Source: Parasponia andersonii (taxonomy: Eukaryota; Streptophyta; Magnoliopsida; Rosales; Cannabaceae). From it: 64,000 nucleotides of DNA. Location of the stretch: the NCBI GenBank assembly GCA_002914805.1, contig JXTB01000287.1:41485-105484 (forward strand). The letters are read 5' to 3'. Positions 34,788 through 45,890 of this stretch are shown one piece after another (positions within the stretch are counted from its first letter, which is position 1; every line of letters starts with the position of its first letter). Both the position numbers and the translations under genes were made by a program. A model generated the notes under the pieces. It searched no databases. It saw only the letters and a list, made by a program, of their open reading frames with translations, and was not told where the DNA came from.

Positions 34788-37270
34788 TAGTCACAACCCA
34801 AAATCCAAGATTGTGACTTATGGTAATTTTAAGTATAAATTAATATAAATATAGAATTTTACAAAAATTCAGGAAAACCAAGTACTTGGATTTTTCATTT
34901 TAGCTATTAACTCATTAGAAATGTTATATAAAAAGGAAATTCATCTTTAGTTTAATTAATGAAGAAAGATACACCAATTAAAATTCAATAAAATATAGTT
35001 AAATTGTACAAAAACTTGGCTTAACCGAATTGTTGAGTGATTAAATGCATTTTCGTAAACCTTGAGTCGAAAAGTCCAAAAATCCATTTTCAGAGTTTAT
35101 CAAAATCTCAGTACTTAAAACATTGAAAATATGCTCCTTGGAAACTATCACGTAGTATGAACAAGAAATTTGACTAAATAGATAGGAATGAGGAAAAATA
35201 AAATAAGGTATAAGGACCAACCGAAAAGGGATAGGACAGCAAGCATAAGCCAAGCAACTTACCTAGCCAACAAAACAACCGACTCGAATAAACAACAACT
35301 TAAAAAGAAGAAAAAAATAGAAGGGGTGAGCTCAAAATCTCAGAAGAAGAGCTTTTACCTTATGTAAAAACTTTTTTTTGATGAAAAATCTCTGCGTGTT
35401 TAGTTTAACCCAAAATACCTTTGCAAAACCATATGTGCGTATATACATAAAAATATTCAAATCCGATAATCCGTATATAGATGTATAAAAAACATAATAT
35501 ATGAAAATCAATCAGTCTACAAACACATGACACAAATCTATCTATACCCATGAGTGTACCACCTCTGATTAATGGAAACTAGGATGTTAGCCTTATGTGT
35601 ATCATACAGCCTGCTTGACACCTAGCCCATGCTCGAAAGGGATACCCTATGCCCCTATTATTCCTAAAGGGGCAACCGCATTGCCTACGCTTGCTACATG
35701 GGGAGATAGTCAGAAGAAATACCTCGTGCGGATTCACAGACTCTACTCCGTTGGTGAGATTGTAACACCATACTATAAAACCCTATGATGCTAACCTGGG
35801 ACTCATATTTGATCCTATGACACATGTACTCTGAACTGATGTGTAAAAATAACTGTACAGTAATTTGAGTTCAAATGATGCTCTGATTTTTAATAAAATG
35901 ATTAATCAAATTTTATAAAAAATGTGCGACTTAATGGCCTTATTTTAACATATCCAAAAATTACCTAAAATCAGAAAGTCCCAGAGCAATCCATTACATA
36001 AATTATATCTTTCAATTCCATTATAAATATTTAAAAGTTCTAAAGTCATGCTTATTCTCATATGCCGCAGAAAATAAGTTTTATTTAAAAAAACGTAAAA
36101 GAAAGGTAATTGAATCCATACCTTGCTAAAATAGCGATACAACACTATTTAATGCTCAAGGTGTTGATTGAACAATCGTTCGTAGAGTCGAGAATCAATT
36201 CCACGCCCTCGATCACTCACTTGGGAAAAATTAACTTCTCAACGAAGCTTCAAACCAATGAGGGGACCTCTCCATTAGATTTCTAATGTCTAAAATAACT
36301 AAGTTACATATATGACTCGTGCAATTCAGGTTCTGGCTGATACTAGACTGGTGACACACAAAATGAGGCAAAATCTAAATTATTAGATATTGATTTTTGT
36401 GCCAGTTATCAAATATAGTCAATATATATATCAAACTTCTCTATTTTTAGAGTACATTGCAAAAATGACAACAAAAACAAAATCTAACGGTTGGATCGAA
36501 AACTAAAATTCGAAACTCAAAACACTCAAAAGTGGCAACTTTCAATCCGGACGTAATGGGATCATGAAATTATAGCTTGAGGTTCCTCTCGTCGATACGA
36601 ACCCATTGAACCCAAGAACACTGCTTGAAATGGTCTAAAATGGTGCCGGTGACAAAAAGCTTCAAACGGTCTCAAATGGAGTTTTCCGGTGAAACGATCA
36701 TCGACAACGGCCAACAATGGGTGGCATAGGTCCGTGGCAGCATGGTGAGGTGACACCAGCAGGTGGCTAGGCGTGACAGTGCCCAAGGTTGTAGCAACAG
36801 CTTCTTCGATGGTCTTTGGTCAAGAGAGAAATCGAGAGCGAGAGAAGGAGAATAGATTAGGAAGGGGAGAGAAACAGTACACTTATATATATATATATAT
36901 ATGATTTATTTTTAACATAAGGTCAAATAACCATTTTGCCATTTAAAAACCTAATTTATTGCAATGATTGCAATGGATCCAAACCAATGGTAAAGGATTC
37001 AAGTGGAGTCTGGTTAGAAGGTAGGAGGTGTGAAGTAGAAGCAGCATATATATAACTATGGCAGACATCTATTTGTGGGAGAGAAGAACAAAAAAAATGG
37101 AGGAGTTTTGCCTTTAAGTTTAGCCTTTGGTTTCTCTAAAGGACCCTTTGAATGATGCTTAAGATGGCCTATAACACATACCCATTGGTCTTGGTCTTTG
37201 AGTGAGGCCCAAGCTGGCCTATCATAATAGGGGCATATGTGTGAATTTAAATTTTCTAGGAGGCACACAT
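34788..37270 (-). repeat. 5' LTR, minus strand, related to the LTR of gypsy D (far end uncertain)
   Basis: On the minus strand it ends TTGGGTTGTGACT directly before a PBS. The block 35540-35690 aligns with D's LTR 25720-25870 inverted. A purine-rich run (36820-36875, 'gagagcgagagaaggag') corresponds to the CT-rich leader in D. TA microsatellites lie at 36884-36902. The start of the LTR on the minus strand is somewhere between about 36900 and 37270. Confidence 0.6.
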
Positions 37271-37688
37271 TGATTTTTATTAAATCTAATTTATATATGA
37301 ATAAATAATTTTTTTTTCATAGGGGGCAATTGTCCACCCTTGCCATAGTGTAACTTTACCACTGTATATAGGAGACGAAGAAAGGAGACCATACTACAAT
37401 TTTTCAAATTCTACAAATACAAGTAAAAACAATTCTCAAAACTAAAACATCTACATGGAATATTATCTTATTATTTGAGATTATTTTGTATTGTTTTATT
37501 ATTTAGGAATACCGACAGAGTACAATTATTTGTTCTCTCTTTTGGGTTAAGCTAGTTCTCTAAATAGAAAGAAATGTGTTTGGGATCAGACCTTGTGCTT
37601 TGATTAATTAATGAGACATCTGATTAATTAAAACAAAGTAGAGAATAATTGAAATTTTGGTTAGATCAGAAAGTATAAACATAAAGGG
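37271..37688. other. Unassigned spacer
   Basis: AT-rich, with no coding sequence, LTR ends or repeats that I can support. Confidence 0.5.
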
Positions 37689-37816
37689 CTATCACAATAC
37701 GTGCCACATGTCGAAGTCCCAGTAGGTAGTTGAGATAGAAAATGACACTTCTCATCGTGCCCTTGCCATATTGGTGATTGTAGGAATGACTCACTTAGTG
37801 TGCACAAGTGTAATAG
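37689..37816. repeat. Degenerate tandem repeat, unit interrupted by element C (left part)
   Basis: The motif order 'tatcacaa...acatgtc(g)aagtcc...agtaggtagt...gacactt(ct)' recurs at 43443-43588 and 43589-43740, on the other side of element C. The unit is about 130-150 bp. Similarity is modest (by eye) but the order of blocks is kept. Confidence 0.55.
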
Positions 37817-39293
37817 TGATGAGTGATTAATTCACTTACAATTTAAGTATTATTCAACTCAAATAATTGTAAGTTCTCAAGTATTTTTGTTGGTTTGATG
37901 TGTTTTAGCTTTGTTTTTATAGTTCTTATGACTAAATGAGAATCAAAAAATATTAGTGACATATATGAATGTTGAAATTTGAGATGAAAGTTGAGTCTGA
38001 TACGAATACAATGCAATAAAAATGCGGCAAAACAAAGCTAAAACAAAGAAATAGTGCTCCCGAGAAGAAGAGTTGTGGTTCTAAGTTTCAGAGATGAGAA
38101 AACTATGGCATTGTAATAGTAGCACTATAGCATTGCCTGAAAAATTGAGTTCCAAAGGCTAGAATGCTGTGGCACTTACAAGGAGCATTGTAGCACTACA
38201 TAGTGTCTAGAAATGCATTTTTGGCAAGTTTTCAGAGCCAATTTGAACCCTTGATGCTATATGATTGAATGGTTGATATTCTACTTGGCCTAGATACATC
38301 CATAAGTCTCCATAGCATGTGTAGAGAGTTGGAAAGAATACACAAACTTGAGAGCTCAAAATCATAGAGAAAGGAGTGTTTTAGAGCTGAAATTTGGAGA
38401 GGAAGCTTGAAAGAGTTGCTTGAAGAATTGGAGGCTTAAAGTTCTACCTTTATAAAAGAGTTTTTCTCATTCTCTTTCTCACCTTAGTCTCATTTGAATT
38501 TTGTATTATACTTGAATATTGAATATATTTAGATATATGAAATTCTTGTTAAGATTTGTGTTGGATTCTCCTGTGTTAAATTAAATGATATATGCTTTGG
38601 GTTTGATGTGGCTTCAACTTTGATTCTATGGCTTGATTTCTAATATGTTGTTTGATGTTATTCTTGAATTTATTTATACTATTCTATACATAATGCTTCT
38701 CAACTAATTAGCTACTAGTTGGATGATTTAGTTTCTAGAATTTGGTACTTAAGAAAAGGAAATTTTAGAAACAACCATGGGATAGTATAACTTAGGATTT
38801 TGTAGAGTTTGAGAGAACCTATAATTCATTTGAAGCCATGATCAAAGAACCATTGAGCATAATGAATTCTTAAATTCTATATTCAGAATAGAGATATTAG
38901 ATCTAGGATTTAGGAATGATTTGACTCGGCACTCGAGAGAGACAGTAGAAATATCTTTGGTTCTTGGCTTATAAACTAAGAATAATTGATTAGGATGAAA
39001 TTGGTAATCAAAAGACATAGTTGATGGTTAGGTGAATTGAATCCTCTAGAATATTTGTGTATAGAAGTTTCCATATTTTATTTTTGTATTTATTTTTATA
39101 TTTGTATTTACTCAATTACAAATTCATTTAGTTTGGTTACCTAGATAAATTTAGGTCACGATAATTTCGATAGTTAATGATAATTTAACATCCAATTCCT
39201 TGTGGGATCAACAATTCTGTACTTATCACTTTATTACTTGATTATGACCCATGCATTTGTGGTTATTTTAGGTATATGCCTTTAAGCATAACA
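37817..39293 (+). repeat. 5' LTR of element C (1477 bp)
   Basis: It runs from TGATGAGTGATTAATTCAC to CATAACA. It is nearly collinear with 41956-43438, with small indels such as an extra 'cctaggtcaatttggagccc' in the 3' copy near 42430. It shares its start and several internal blocks with solo LTR J at 14372. Confidence 0.9.
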
Positions 39294-39299
39294 AGTTTT

Positions 39300-39317
39300 T
39301 TGTACCGTTGCCGGGGA
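39300..39317 (+). promoter_or_regulatory. Primer binding site of element C (tRNA-Asp type)
   Basis: 'ttgtaccgttgccgggga' against TGGCGCCGTTGCCGGGGA, the complement of the plant tRNA-Asp 3' end: 15 of 18 match. It lies 6 bp after the LTR, as in Athila elements. Confidence 0.8.
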
Positions 39318-39529
39318 ATTAGTATTTTAGATTATTGTTGATTTCAAAAGTAAGTTACTTTATTTTGATTTAGGTTTTTATTTTGGTTCTTCATTTTTAT
39401 TTAAATGTTTGTTTACAAGGTACTTGGAGATATTAGAACAATAAGTCCTCTTGTAGTTTGCTTAACAAGACTTGGAGCCATTTTATTATACGTGGTGGAG
39501 AGACAAGGAGTTGCTCATACTATGTCCAA

Positions 39530-40051
39530 ATCATGGTTTATCCCCCAAGTATCAAATACAAAACTTCCTTAACAACCTTTGGCCTAAAACAAGAATGTGG
39601 GTTGTCATTTGTGAATGAAGCTTATTAGTTGTTGGAAGACATGGCTGACTTTGATTATCAGAGTTGGACTTATCCTATAAATTATCTCAGTTTAGGAGAT
39701 TATTCTAATATTTTGACACCATGGTGTGATATTCTATATCACCAAGAGGAGCCTTCTCCTGACTTTGAGTATCCTTTGACACAATTTTCGGAATAGACAA
39801 AACTTCACCATGAGGAATGGGAGAGAATGGAGACGATTCCTAATTCACAATTTGAGTTTCTTCATGACTCACTTGAGCTTATGACAAGGGCAGTGACTAT
39901 GATACATTCACAAGTTATAAACATTTATGAAAGCCATTATGAGGAGCCGAACACAAGTGGGAGGATCTTGAGTTTATTTGATAATAATGACTCAAATGAG
40001 GAGGAGAATCAAGAGGATCAAGGAGGAAGAATCACAAGACAACACTTGTGA
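39530..40051 (+). pseudogene. Athila-like gag remnant of element C
   Basis: One frame carries LSFVNEAY, a stop, then LLEDMADFDYQSWTYP (about 39606-39680), close to the Athila Gag segment around 'NEAYxLLExxA...YQW'. The same frame runs on (another stop near 39796) to METIPNSQFEFLHDSLELM and ends with an acidic stretch, NDSNEEENQEDQGG (39827-40051). I recognise only the NEAY...YQW segment; the rest is described, not assigned. The function would be capsid formation. No zinc knuckle is seen. Confidence 0.6.
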
Positions 40052-41940
40052 TTCTTTACCCTTTGAGATCCAAATCATCATGCTGTCACTATCCATCAAA
40101 GATTATATTTATGACGATCCTATATGGCAAACACTTCCTCCATCACTGCTAGAATGATTTATACATATCCACCAATCATATATGCCGGTGCTGAGTCAAG
40201 TGGAGTGTACATGCCGAATATTTCCATACATAGCCAAGCTTAAATGCATTCGAAACGAAAACCCATTTGATGTGTCATATGATACCTACTATAGGCAAAA
40301 GCTGCTATTTGTCAAACTTTACCAATGTGTACACGAATAAGCCTAAAGATGTAACTTATAGAGAGGAGTCCTGCACCACCGAAGTTAGAGTCACTTTGCT
40401 CGTAGCACTACTCTTGCCAACCTTAATAGGAGGCGAGAATATCTTACCTCCCTAATATGTGTTCTTTTTCTTTGTGCTAACATTGGGTATCTAAATATTG
40501 AGAACATTGCCAATTTTGAGTTTAGGGGTGCAAATATGTATTGGTTAGTTATTTGTTGGGTGTGACTTTACTTGTATATTAGTTAGTATGATTTTCTTTC
40601 AACGAGTTGTGCACTTTTAGGAAATCATTTATTTTTTCTTGCTTTTCTTTTGCTAGTTTGAATAAATTATAAGTATTGTTGAGGTGAGATTACTTGATAT
40701 TAATGATGAATTTAGTCATTTAATATTATTTTAGATCTTTTGAAAAGTAATTCATTGATGTTATTTGTGTGCTTGACTCGCATTAATTGAACCTCACTCT
40801 TGATTCTATACAAGTGAGCATGATGATCATGATCACCTGATTCTTTGAGCTTTTAGAGAACACTTGTGTACATTAGATAGGCATGGATATCTCATGAATT
40901 TTAGAACCCATTTGAGTGAAGCTTGAGATGAAATTTTATATTAGGTGATATTGGAGAAATAATTTAGGCCATCTTTAGGCTGTTTGAGCCTCTCAAGGTA
41001 GCTTTGATACATTATAATCTAAGTACACCTACTTTGAGCCTATTTGTACCTTTCTTTTTCTACCACATTTTCACAAACCAAAATAATGACCACCAACCTT
41101 ATTTTTAAGTACTTTGGTTGTTTTAAAGAGTTATTTTGTGTTATGTTCATGTTGGGAGGAAGTTAGTGTTACGAAAAAAAAAACACAAAAAAAAAGAGAA
41201 AGGAATAATTTGGTGAAAATTTTGTCTCCTTACCCTCTATTTTATTTTTCAACATTAAAGATAATGTTGATTTTAAGTTTGGAGGAGAGGTTTTTGATTT
41301 TCATCGTTTTGTCTTATTTTATATATTTTATTTATAAAAAAAGAAAAAAAATTCAATAAGTGTTTGGTGGAGTGTTGATAGAAGAGAAATTTAATTGAAA
41401 AAGTTATGGGAGTACTATTTAGTGTTCCAAGAAATAACTCTACAAAGGTCCTAGATCAATGTGCTTAAGGGTGATTTGAATCTCAATTTTTTTCTAAAAT
41501 TACCTTAACTTTGCCCAAGCTAACATTACAAGCTTAATGAAAGACCTCTTGATCTCTGATTACATACTAACAAAGATTAGTGGCGAGCAACATAAAAAAA
41601 AAGCATATAGTAATTCCAAATTGCATCATATAAAGATCTTTCATTGCCTATCGAAACACACAAGTCTATATGAAATTCATTCTATTAAGTGATATTGATT
41701 TTTCACACTTACATATTGAGAGTCTTGAGTGGAGTTAAATTGATGCTAGAAGTTGAAAATCTAGATACTCTCAATATTTACATTTGCTTTGAGCTAGGAA
41801 CATTTTGTGGCTTCAGACATACTTACATAGTTTTTGATTTGATACGAAACTCACACTTTGTCATTTATGTCTTTATTACTTGATTTGTGTTTTCCTATTC
41901 TTTTCCTCATTTTTTTTTACTTGAGGACAAGTAGATATTC
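40052..41940 (+). other. Non-coding interior of element C
   Basis: AT-rich, with no protease, RT or integrase motif on either strand. A short reading around 40190-40330 (NPFDVSYDTYYRQK) is partly open but I cannot place it in a family. The A-rich run 41175-41195 and poly-T near 41910 are low complexity. Confidence 0.55.
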
Positions 41941-41955
41941 AAGTTTGGGGATATT
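41941..41955 (+). promoter_or_regulatory. Polypurine-like tract of element C
   Basis: 'aagtttggggatatt' adjoins the 3' LTR. Athila elements have a similar 'tttgggg' signal here. Confidence 0.65.
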
Positions 41956-43438
41956 TGATGAGTGATTAATTCACTCACAAATTAAGTATTATTCAATTCA
42001 AATAATTGTAAGTTCTCAAGTGTTTTTTGTCGGTTTGATGTGTTTCTACTTAATTTTTATAGTTATTATGAATAAATGAGAATCAAGAAATATTGGTAAC
42101 AAATATAGATATTTCAACATTTGGATGAAACTTGAGTCCGATAAGAATGCAATGCAATGAAAATTAGGCAAAACGAAGTTAAAAGGAAGAAATGGCACCC
42201 TAGGAAAAAAGAGTTGTCGTGCTAAGTTCCAGAGCTAACAGAGCCGTGGCAATTTAATAGTAGAACAGCGACACTACCTGGAAAACTGAGTTCTAGAGGT
42301 TAGAGCACTGTGGTGCTTGTCAAGGAGTGTCGCAGCGCTACAAACATCTAGAAGTGTGTTTTTAGCTAGTTTTTAGAGTCAATCTGAACCTTTGATGTAA
42401 TCTAATCAAATAGTTGATATTCTACCTATCCTAGGTCAATTTGGAGCCCCTTAAATACATTCTTAAGCCTCCATAGCAAGTGTAGAGAGTTAGAGAGATA
42501 ACACAAACTTGAGAGCTCAAAATCATAGAGAAAGGAGTGTTTTAGAACTAAAATTTAGAGAGGAAGCCTGAAAGAGTTTTTGAAGAATTGAAGGCTTGAA
42601 GTTCTACCTATACAAAAGAGTTTTTCTCATCCTCTTTCTCACCCTAGTCTCATTTGAATTTTGTATTATACTTGATTATTGAATATATTTAGATATATAA
42701 ACTTCTAGTTGAGATTAGTATTAGATTCTCCTATGTTGAATTAAACGATATATGCTTGGAGTTTGATATGACTTAAATTTTGATTCTATGTCTTGATTTC
42801 TAATATGTTGTTTAATGTTGTTCTTGAATTTATTTATATTATTCTATGCTTAATGCTTCTGAACTAATTAGCTACTAGTTGGATGATTTAATTTCTAGAA
42901 TTTGGCACTTGAAAAAAGGAAATTTAGAAACAACCATAGGATAGTATAACCTAAGAATTTATAGAGTTTGAGAGAACCTATAATTCCTTTGAAACAATGA
43001 TCAAAGAACCATTTAACATAATGAATTCTTAATTCTAGATTCAGAATAGAGATATTGGAATTAGGATTTTACTTGGCACTCGAGAGAGGAGTAGAAATAT
43101 CTTTAGTTCTTAGCTTATAAACTAAGGATAATTGATTAGGATGAAATTGGTAATCAAAAGACATAGTTGATGGTTAGGTGAATTCAATCCCCTAGTACAT
43201 TTGTACATAGAAGTCTCCATATTTTATTTTTGTACTTATATTTATATTTGTATTTACTTAATTACAAATTCATTTGATTTGGTTGTCTAGAAAAAGTTAG
43301 GTCATGATAATTCCGATAATTAACAATAATTTCACACCAAATTTCTCATGGGATCAATAACTCTATACTTATCACTTTATTGCTTGATTATGATCCACAC
43401 ACTTGTGGTTATTTTCGCATATGTATTTAAGTGTAATA
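41956..43438 (+). repeat. 3' LTR of element C (1483 bp)
   Basis: It matches 37817-39293 throughout. The end reads GTAATA where the 5' copy has CATAACA. Point differences outnumber indels. Confidence 0.9.
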
Positions 43439-43442
43439 AGTA

Positions 43443-43740
43443 GTTATCACAACACTATTTACATGTCAAAGTCCTGATGGACAGTCAATATAAAAAACGA
43501 TACTTCCTATAGGATTTCAAGAATAACATACTTACAATATAATAATAATGATAGAAAAATAAAAAGTAATGTAATATTAATGTAAGTGTTATTACAACAC
43601 TAACACTATGCATCAAAATTTTGATAGACGGTTGCAATAAAGAATGACACTTCCTATGGCATCCCTATACGTAGACAGTTGAAAAGATAACTAACTTATG
43701 GATTGACAACAATAATACAATTATGTGATAATAATAAAGA
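43443..43740. repeat. Degenerate tandem repeat, two units (right of element C)
   Basis: Units of about 146-150 bp begin near 43443 and 43589, sharing 'tta(t)cacaacact', 'gatgga(c)agt' / 'gatagacggt' and 'gacacttcctat(g)g' blocks in order. The unit left of element C (37689-37816) matches the same plan. Confidence 0.55.
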
Positions 43741-44340
43741 CGATCTAGTTGACAGAGACAAATAAACTGATCATAATATCAACTAGAAACCAAATACAGA
43801 AAATGAGAGGCTAGAGATAATATAAGCAATATTATAATAAGTGAGAAATAGTGAGAGAACATGAAATCCGAAACTTGTACGACAGGTTAAGTACGAAGAT
43901 CGACGAAAATAGCTTAGAGCCCACAGATCACTAAAGTGCAAGAGCTTAAGGCTATATGCAAAGAAACTTGTAAAACAAGTTAGTGAAAAAGGTGGCATAA
44001 AAATAATTGACTAGTAGAAAAATGATATAAAGGTAGTAAAATAATAGAAAAAGTGATATAAAGAAGATAATTGGGCCTAGGAATACTAAGAGATATACCT
44101 AAGCCTATATAAATATTTAGCTATATGACAATACTAGGGATTTATTAACGAGATTCTACACGTGCATGAACATAAATAGAATCATGTGTATATATATGTA
44201 GGGTACTTTTTTTTTTACTTATACATAGGTATTATTTTGACCAATAAAAATTTATCATCCACATTTTTTATAATAAAAAGTAAAAGAGAGAAATAACATT
44301 AATAGTGTATGTCTTTTTGTACACCTCATTATAGTCGCTG
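43741..44340. other. Unassigned spacer
   Basis: AT-rich, with no coding signature; the minus-strand open frame at 43783-43998 resembles nothing known to me. The gag N-terminus of copia H would be expected here but is not recognisable. Confidence 0.45.
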
Positions 44341-44734
44341 GATTACTATTAGATGATGATGAAACCTCCTTATCCATTTCTTAGAGATTTTGCCATAGCT
44401 CCACAAAACCATGAACAAATACTCGTTTTTGAAAAAGAGGAAGATGCAAAGTCTATTGACCATAATCAAACTTTCATTGGTAAAAAAAAATGGAGGATAA
44501 TCAACACAAAAAAGTGGTAGATCCTCCTATCTAGGTCAGGGTTTTGCTCTAGTCAGATGCCTCAATCAATCAACCTTGACACAAAACTCTACCCACAAAT
44601 ATGCCAACAATCTAACATTCAGGAATTCTGAAGGAAACCAACAACATCAAACATCAACATATTGCCAAATTTGTGGTAAGGGAAATTATATCGCAATAAC
44701 GTGTTCTCATCGATTTGATTCCGCCTATCAAGAG
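44341..44734 (+). pseudogene. Copia H gag C-terminus with zinc knuckle
   Basis: The reading HEQILVFEKEEDAKSIDHNQ (about 44405-44470) is the end of an Ale-like copia capsid. An asparagine-rich basic spacer follows, then CQICGKGNYIAITC (about 44663-44705), a CCHC knuckle with the histidine replaced by tyrosine. HRFDSAYQE follows up to the insertion of element G at 44735; the next codons are at 55831. The gag N-terminus, leader and 5' LTR of H are not seen. Confidence 0.75.
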
Positions 44735-45313
44735 TGTTGATGGAGGTTTTGTCAACAATGAATTTAGGAAATTACAATATGTGGCTTGTAAGTGAAAATG
44801 ATTAATTAATCAAAGCAAATAAAGATACAAGAATTTTATAGTGGTTTAGCCCCAAAAAAGATGAGTTTACGTCCACTGTTTTTTCACTATTTTCTGAAGG
44901 ATTATAAGAGAGTGCAGAGTATGTTCAGAAAGTGAGAGTCTTTAAGTTCTCCAAAAGAAAGATCTCCCAGGGCAGCATTGAACTTCCCCTTATATAGGTG
45001 AAGGTAGTTCAATGTTTCCCGATTATGAAAATGGGTAAGTGTGTAATCAGAAAATACAATTTGAGTAACAATATAACTGGATAATAACTTAAATGAGACA
45101 ATTGGTTGATCTTGAAAGAGAAACTTTTGTTTCCCTTTCTTTGTAGATTACCTGATTGACGAAGCTTGATCTAGTTTCTTTTTCACTCTGGTCGCACTTG
45201 ACTTACTCGGAGGAGGTCACACTTAACTTACTCATGTGACCTGATACGTCCACTTAGTCGCTAGCTTTGCCTTTTTGGCATTGACCAACATCTAGATTTT
45301 AGACCGCACAACA
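44735..45313 (-). repeat. 3' LTR of element G (579 bp)
   Basis: On the minus strand it runs TGTTGTGCGGTC to ACCTCCATCAACA. It matches 55227-55830 with scattered differences. The right copy is longer mainly through a repeated 'gaggtcgcactt' segment near 55700-55745. A TATA-like 'tatataagg' box (plus 44989-44998, inverted) is conserved in both. Confidence 0.88.
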
Positions 45314-45329
45314 ATTACCCCCCAGCTCC
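45314..45329 (-). promoter_or_regulatory. Polypurine tract of element G
   Basis: Minus-strand GAGCTGGGGGGTAAT adjoins the start of the 3' LTR. Confidence 0.8.
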
Positions 45330-45689
45330 ATTAGTTCTTTAGGACAAAATAGAGCTTCCTTCTCTGATAAGTGTGAGCTTAAAAAAATGTGACGTCATGA
45401 CATAAGCTTGAGATCTTCGAAGAGTCGCCAGCTCTTAAATCTCACATTTTCATAACCACATGTACCTTTTCCTGACAAACGAAACCACTTGTCACCTTTT
45501 CTCAGAAGAATAGTAAAACTCAAGGAGACTTTCCCATTTTCGAGCAGACACGATGATAGCGATGTCGCCAGCTGTTGTCTTAAATTGAGACGTTTCAAAT
45601 TTCAAAAAGATACGGACTTAATTTCGGAAAATTTAACCCCCATGTGATCTTCGACCTTTAGTTCTAAAAATTAAATATCTTGATCTATG

Positions 45690-45890
45690 GCTGTGATTTG
45701 ACGACGCTTAAGACATATATATCGAAAATCAATTCGCCTCTTCTTCTATACTCAAACCCTATTGCTTTATATTTCTCTCTCTCCAAAAACCCGAAGCGTC
45801 CATAGAGCAATCCTTCCGGCATCATTCTATTTTTAAGCTCACACAGCTTCAGCATCTTCTCCGACTAAGTTATCACCACAATTCTTCAGA
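45690..45890 (+). promoter_or_regulatory. Candidate promoter and leader of the antisense gene in element G
   Basis: A TATA-like 'acatatatat' lies at 45713-45722. It is followed within about 60 bp by pyrimidine-rich sequence ('atttctctctctcc', about 45768-45782), typical of plant start regions. The downstream plus-strand gene begins 180-650 bp on. The region is outside the LTR, so the gene may use its own promoter. Transcription is inferred only. Confidence 0.5.

Larger units (their letters stand above)
37817..43438 (+). mobile_element. Element C: Athila-like gypsy derivative without pol
   Basis: Two well-matched LTRs (37817-39293 and 41956-43438) flank 2.66 kb. The PBS matches tRNA-Asp, as in Athila elements. 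A gag-like remnant is present but no protease, RT or integrase, so mobility would have depended on a partner. Candidate TSDs are AATAG (37812-37816) and AGTAG (43439-43443), differing at one base. Confidence 0.85.

Noticed and set aside
36562-36786. 74-residue minus-strand open frame with histidine-rich sequence
   Set aside because: It falls within the minus-strand LTR related to D; one copy, short, no family resemblance.
39827-40051. Host gene with acidic C-terminus
   Set aside because: It lies between matched LTRs and continues, in frame, an upstream Athila-like gag segment with stops.
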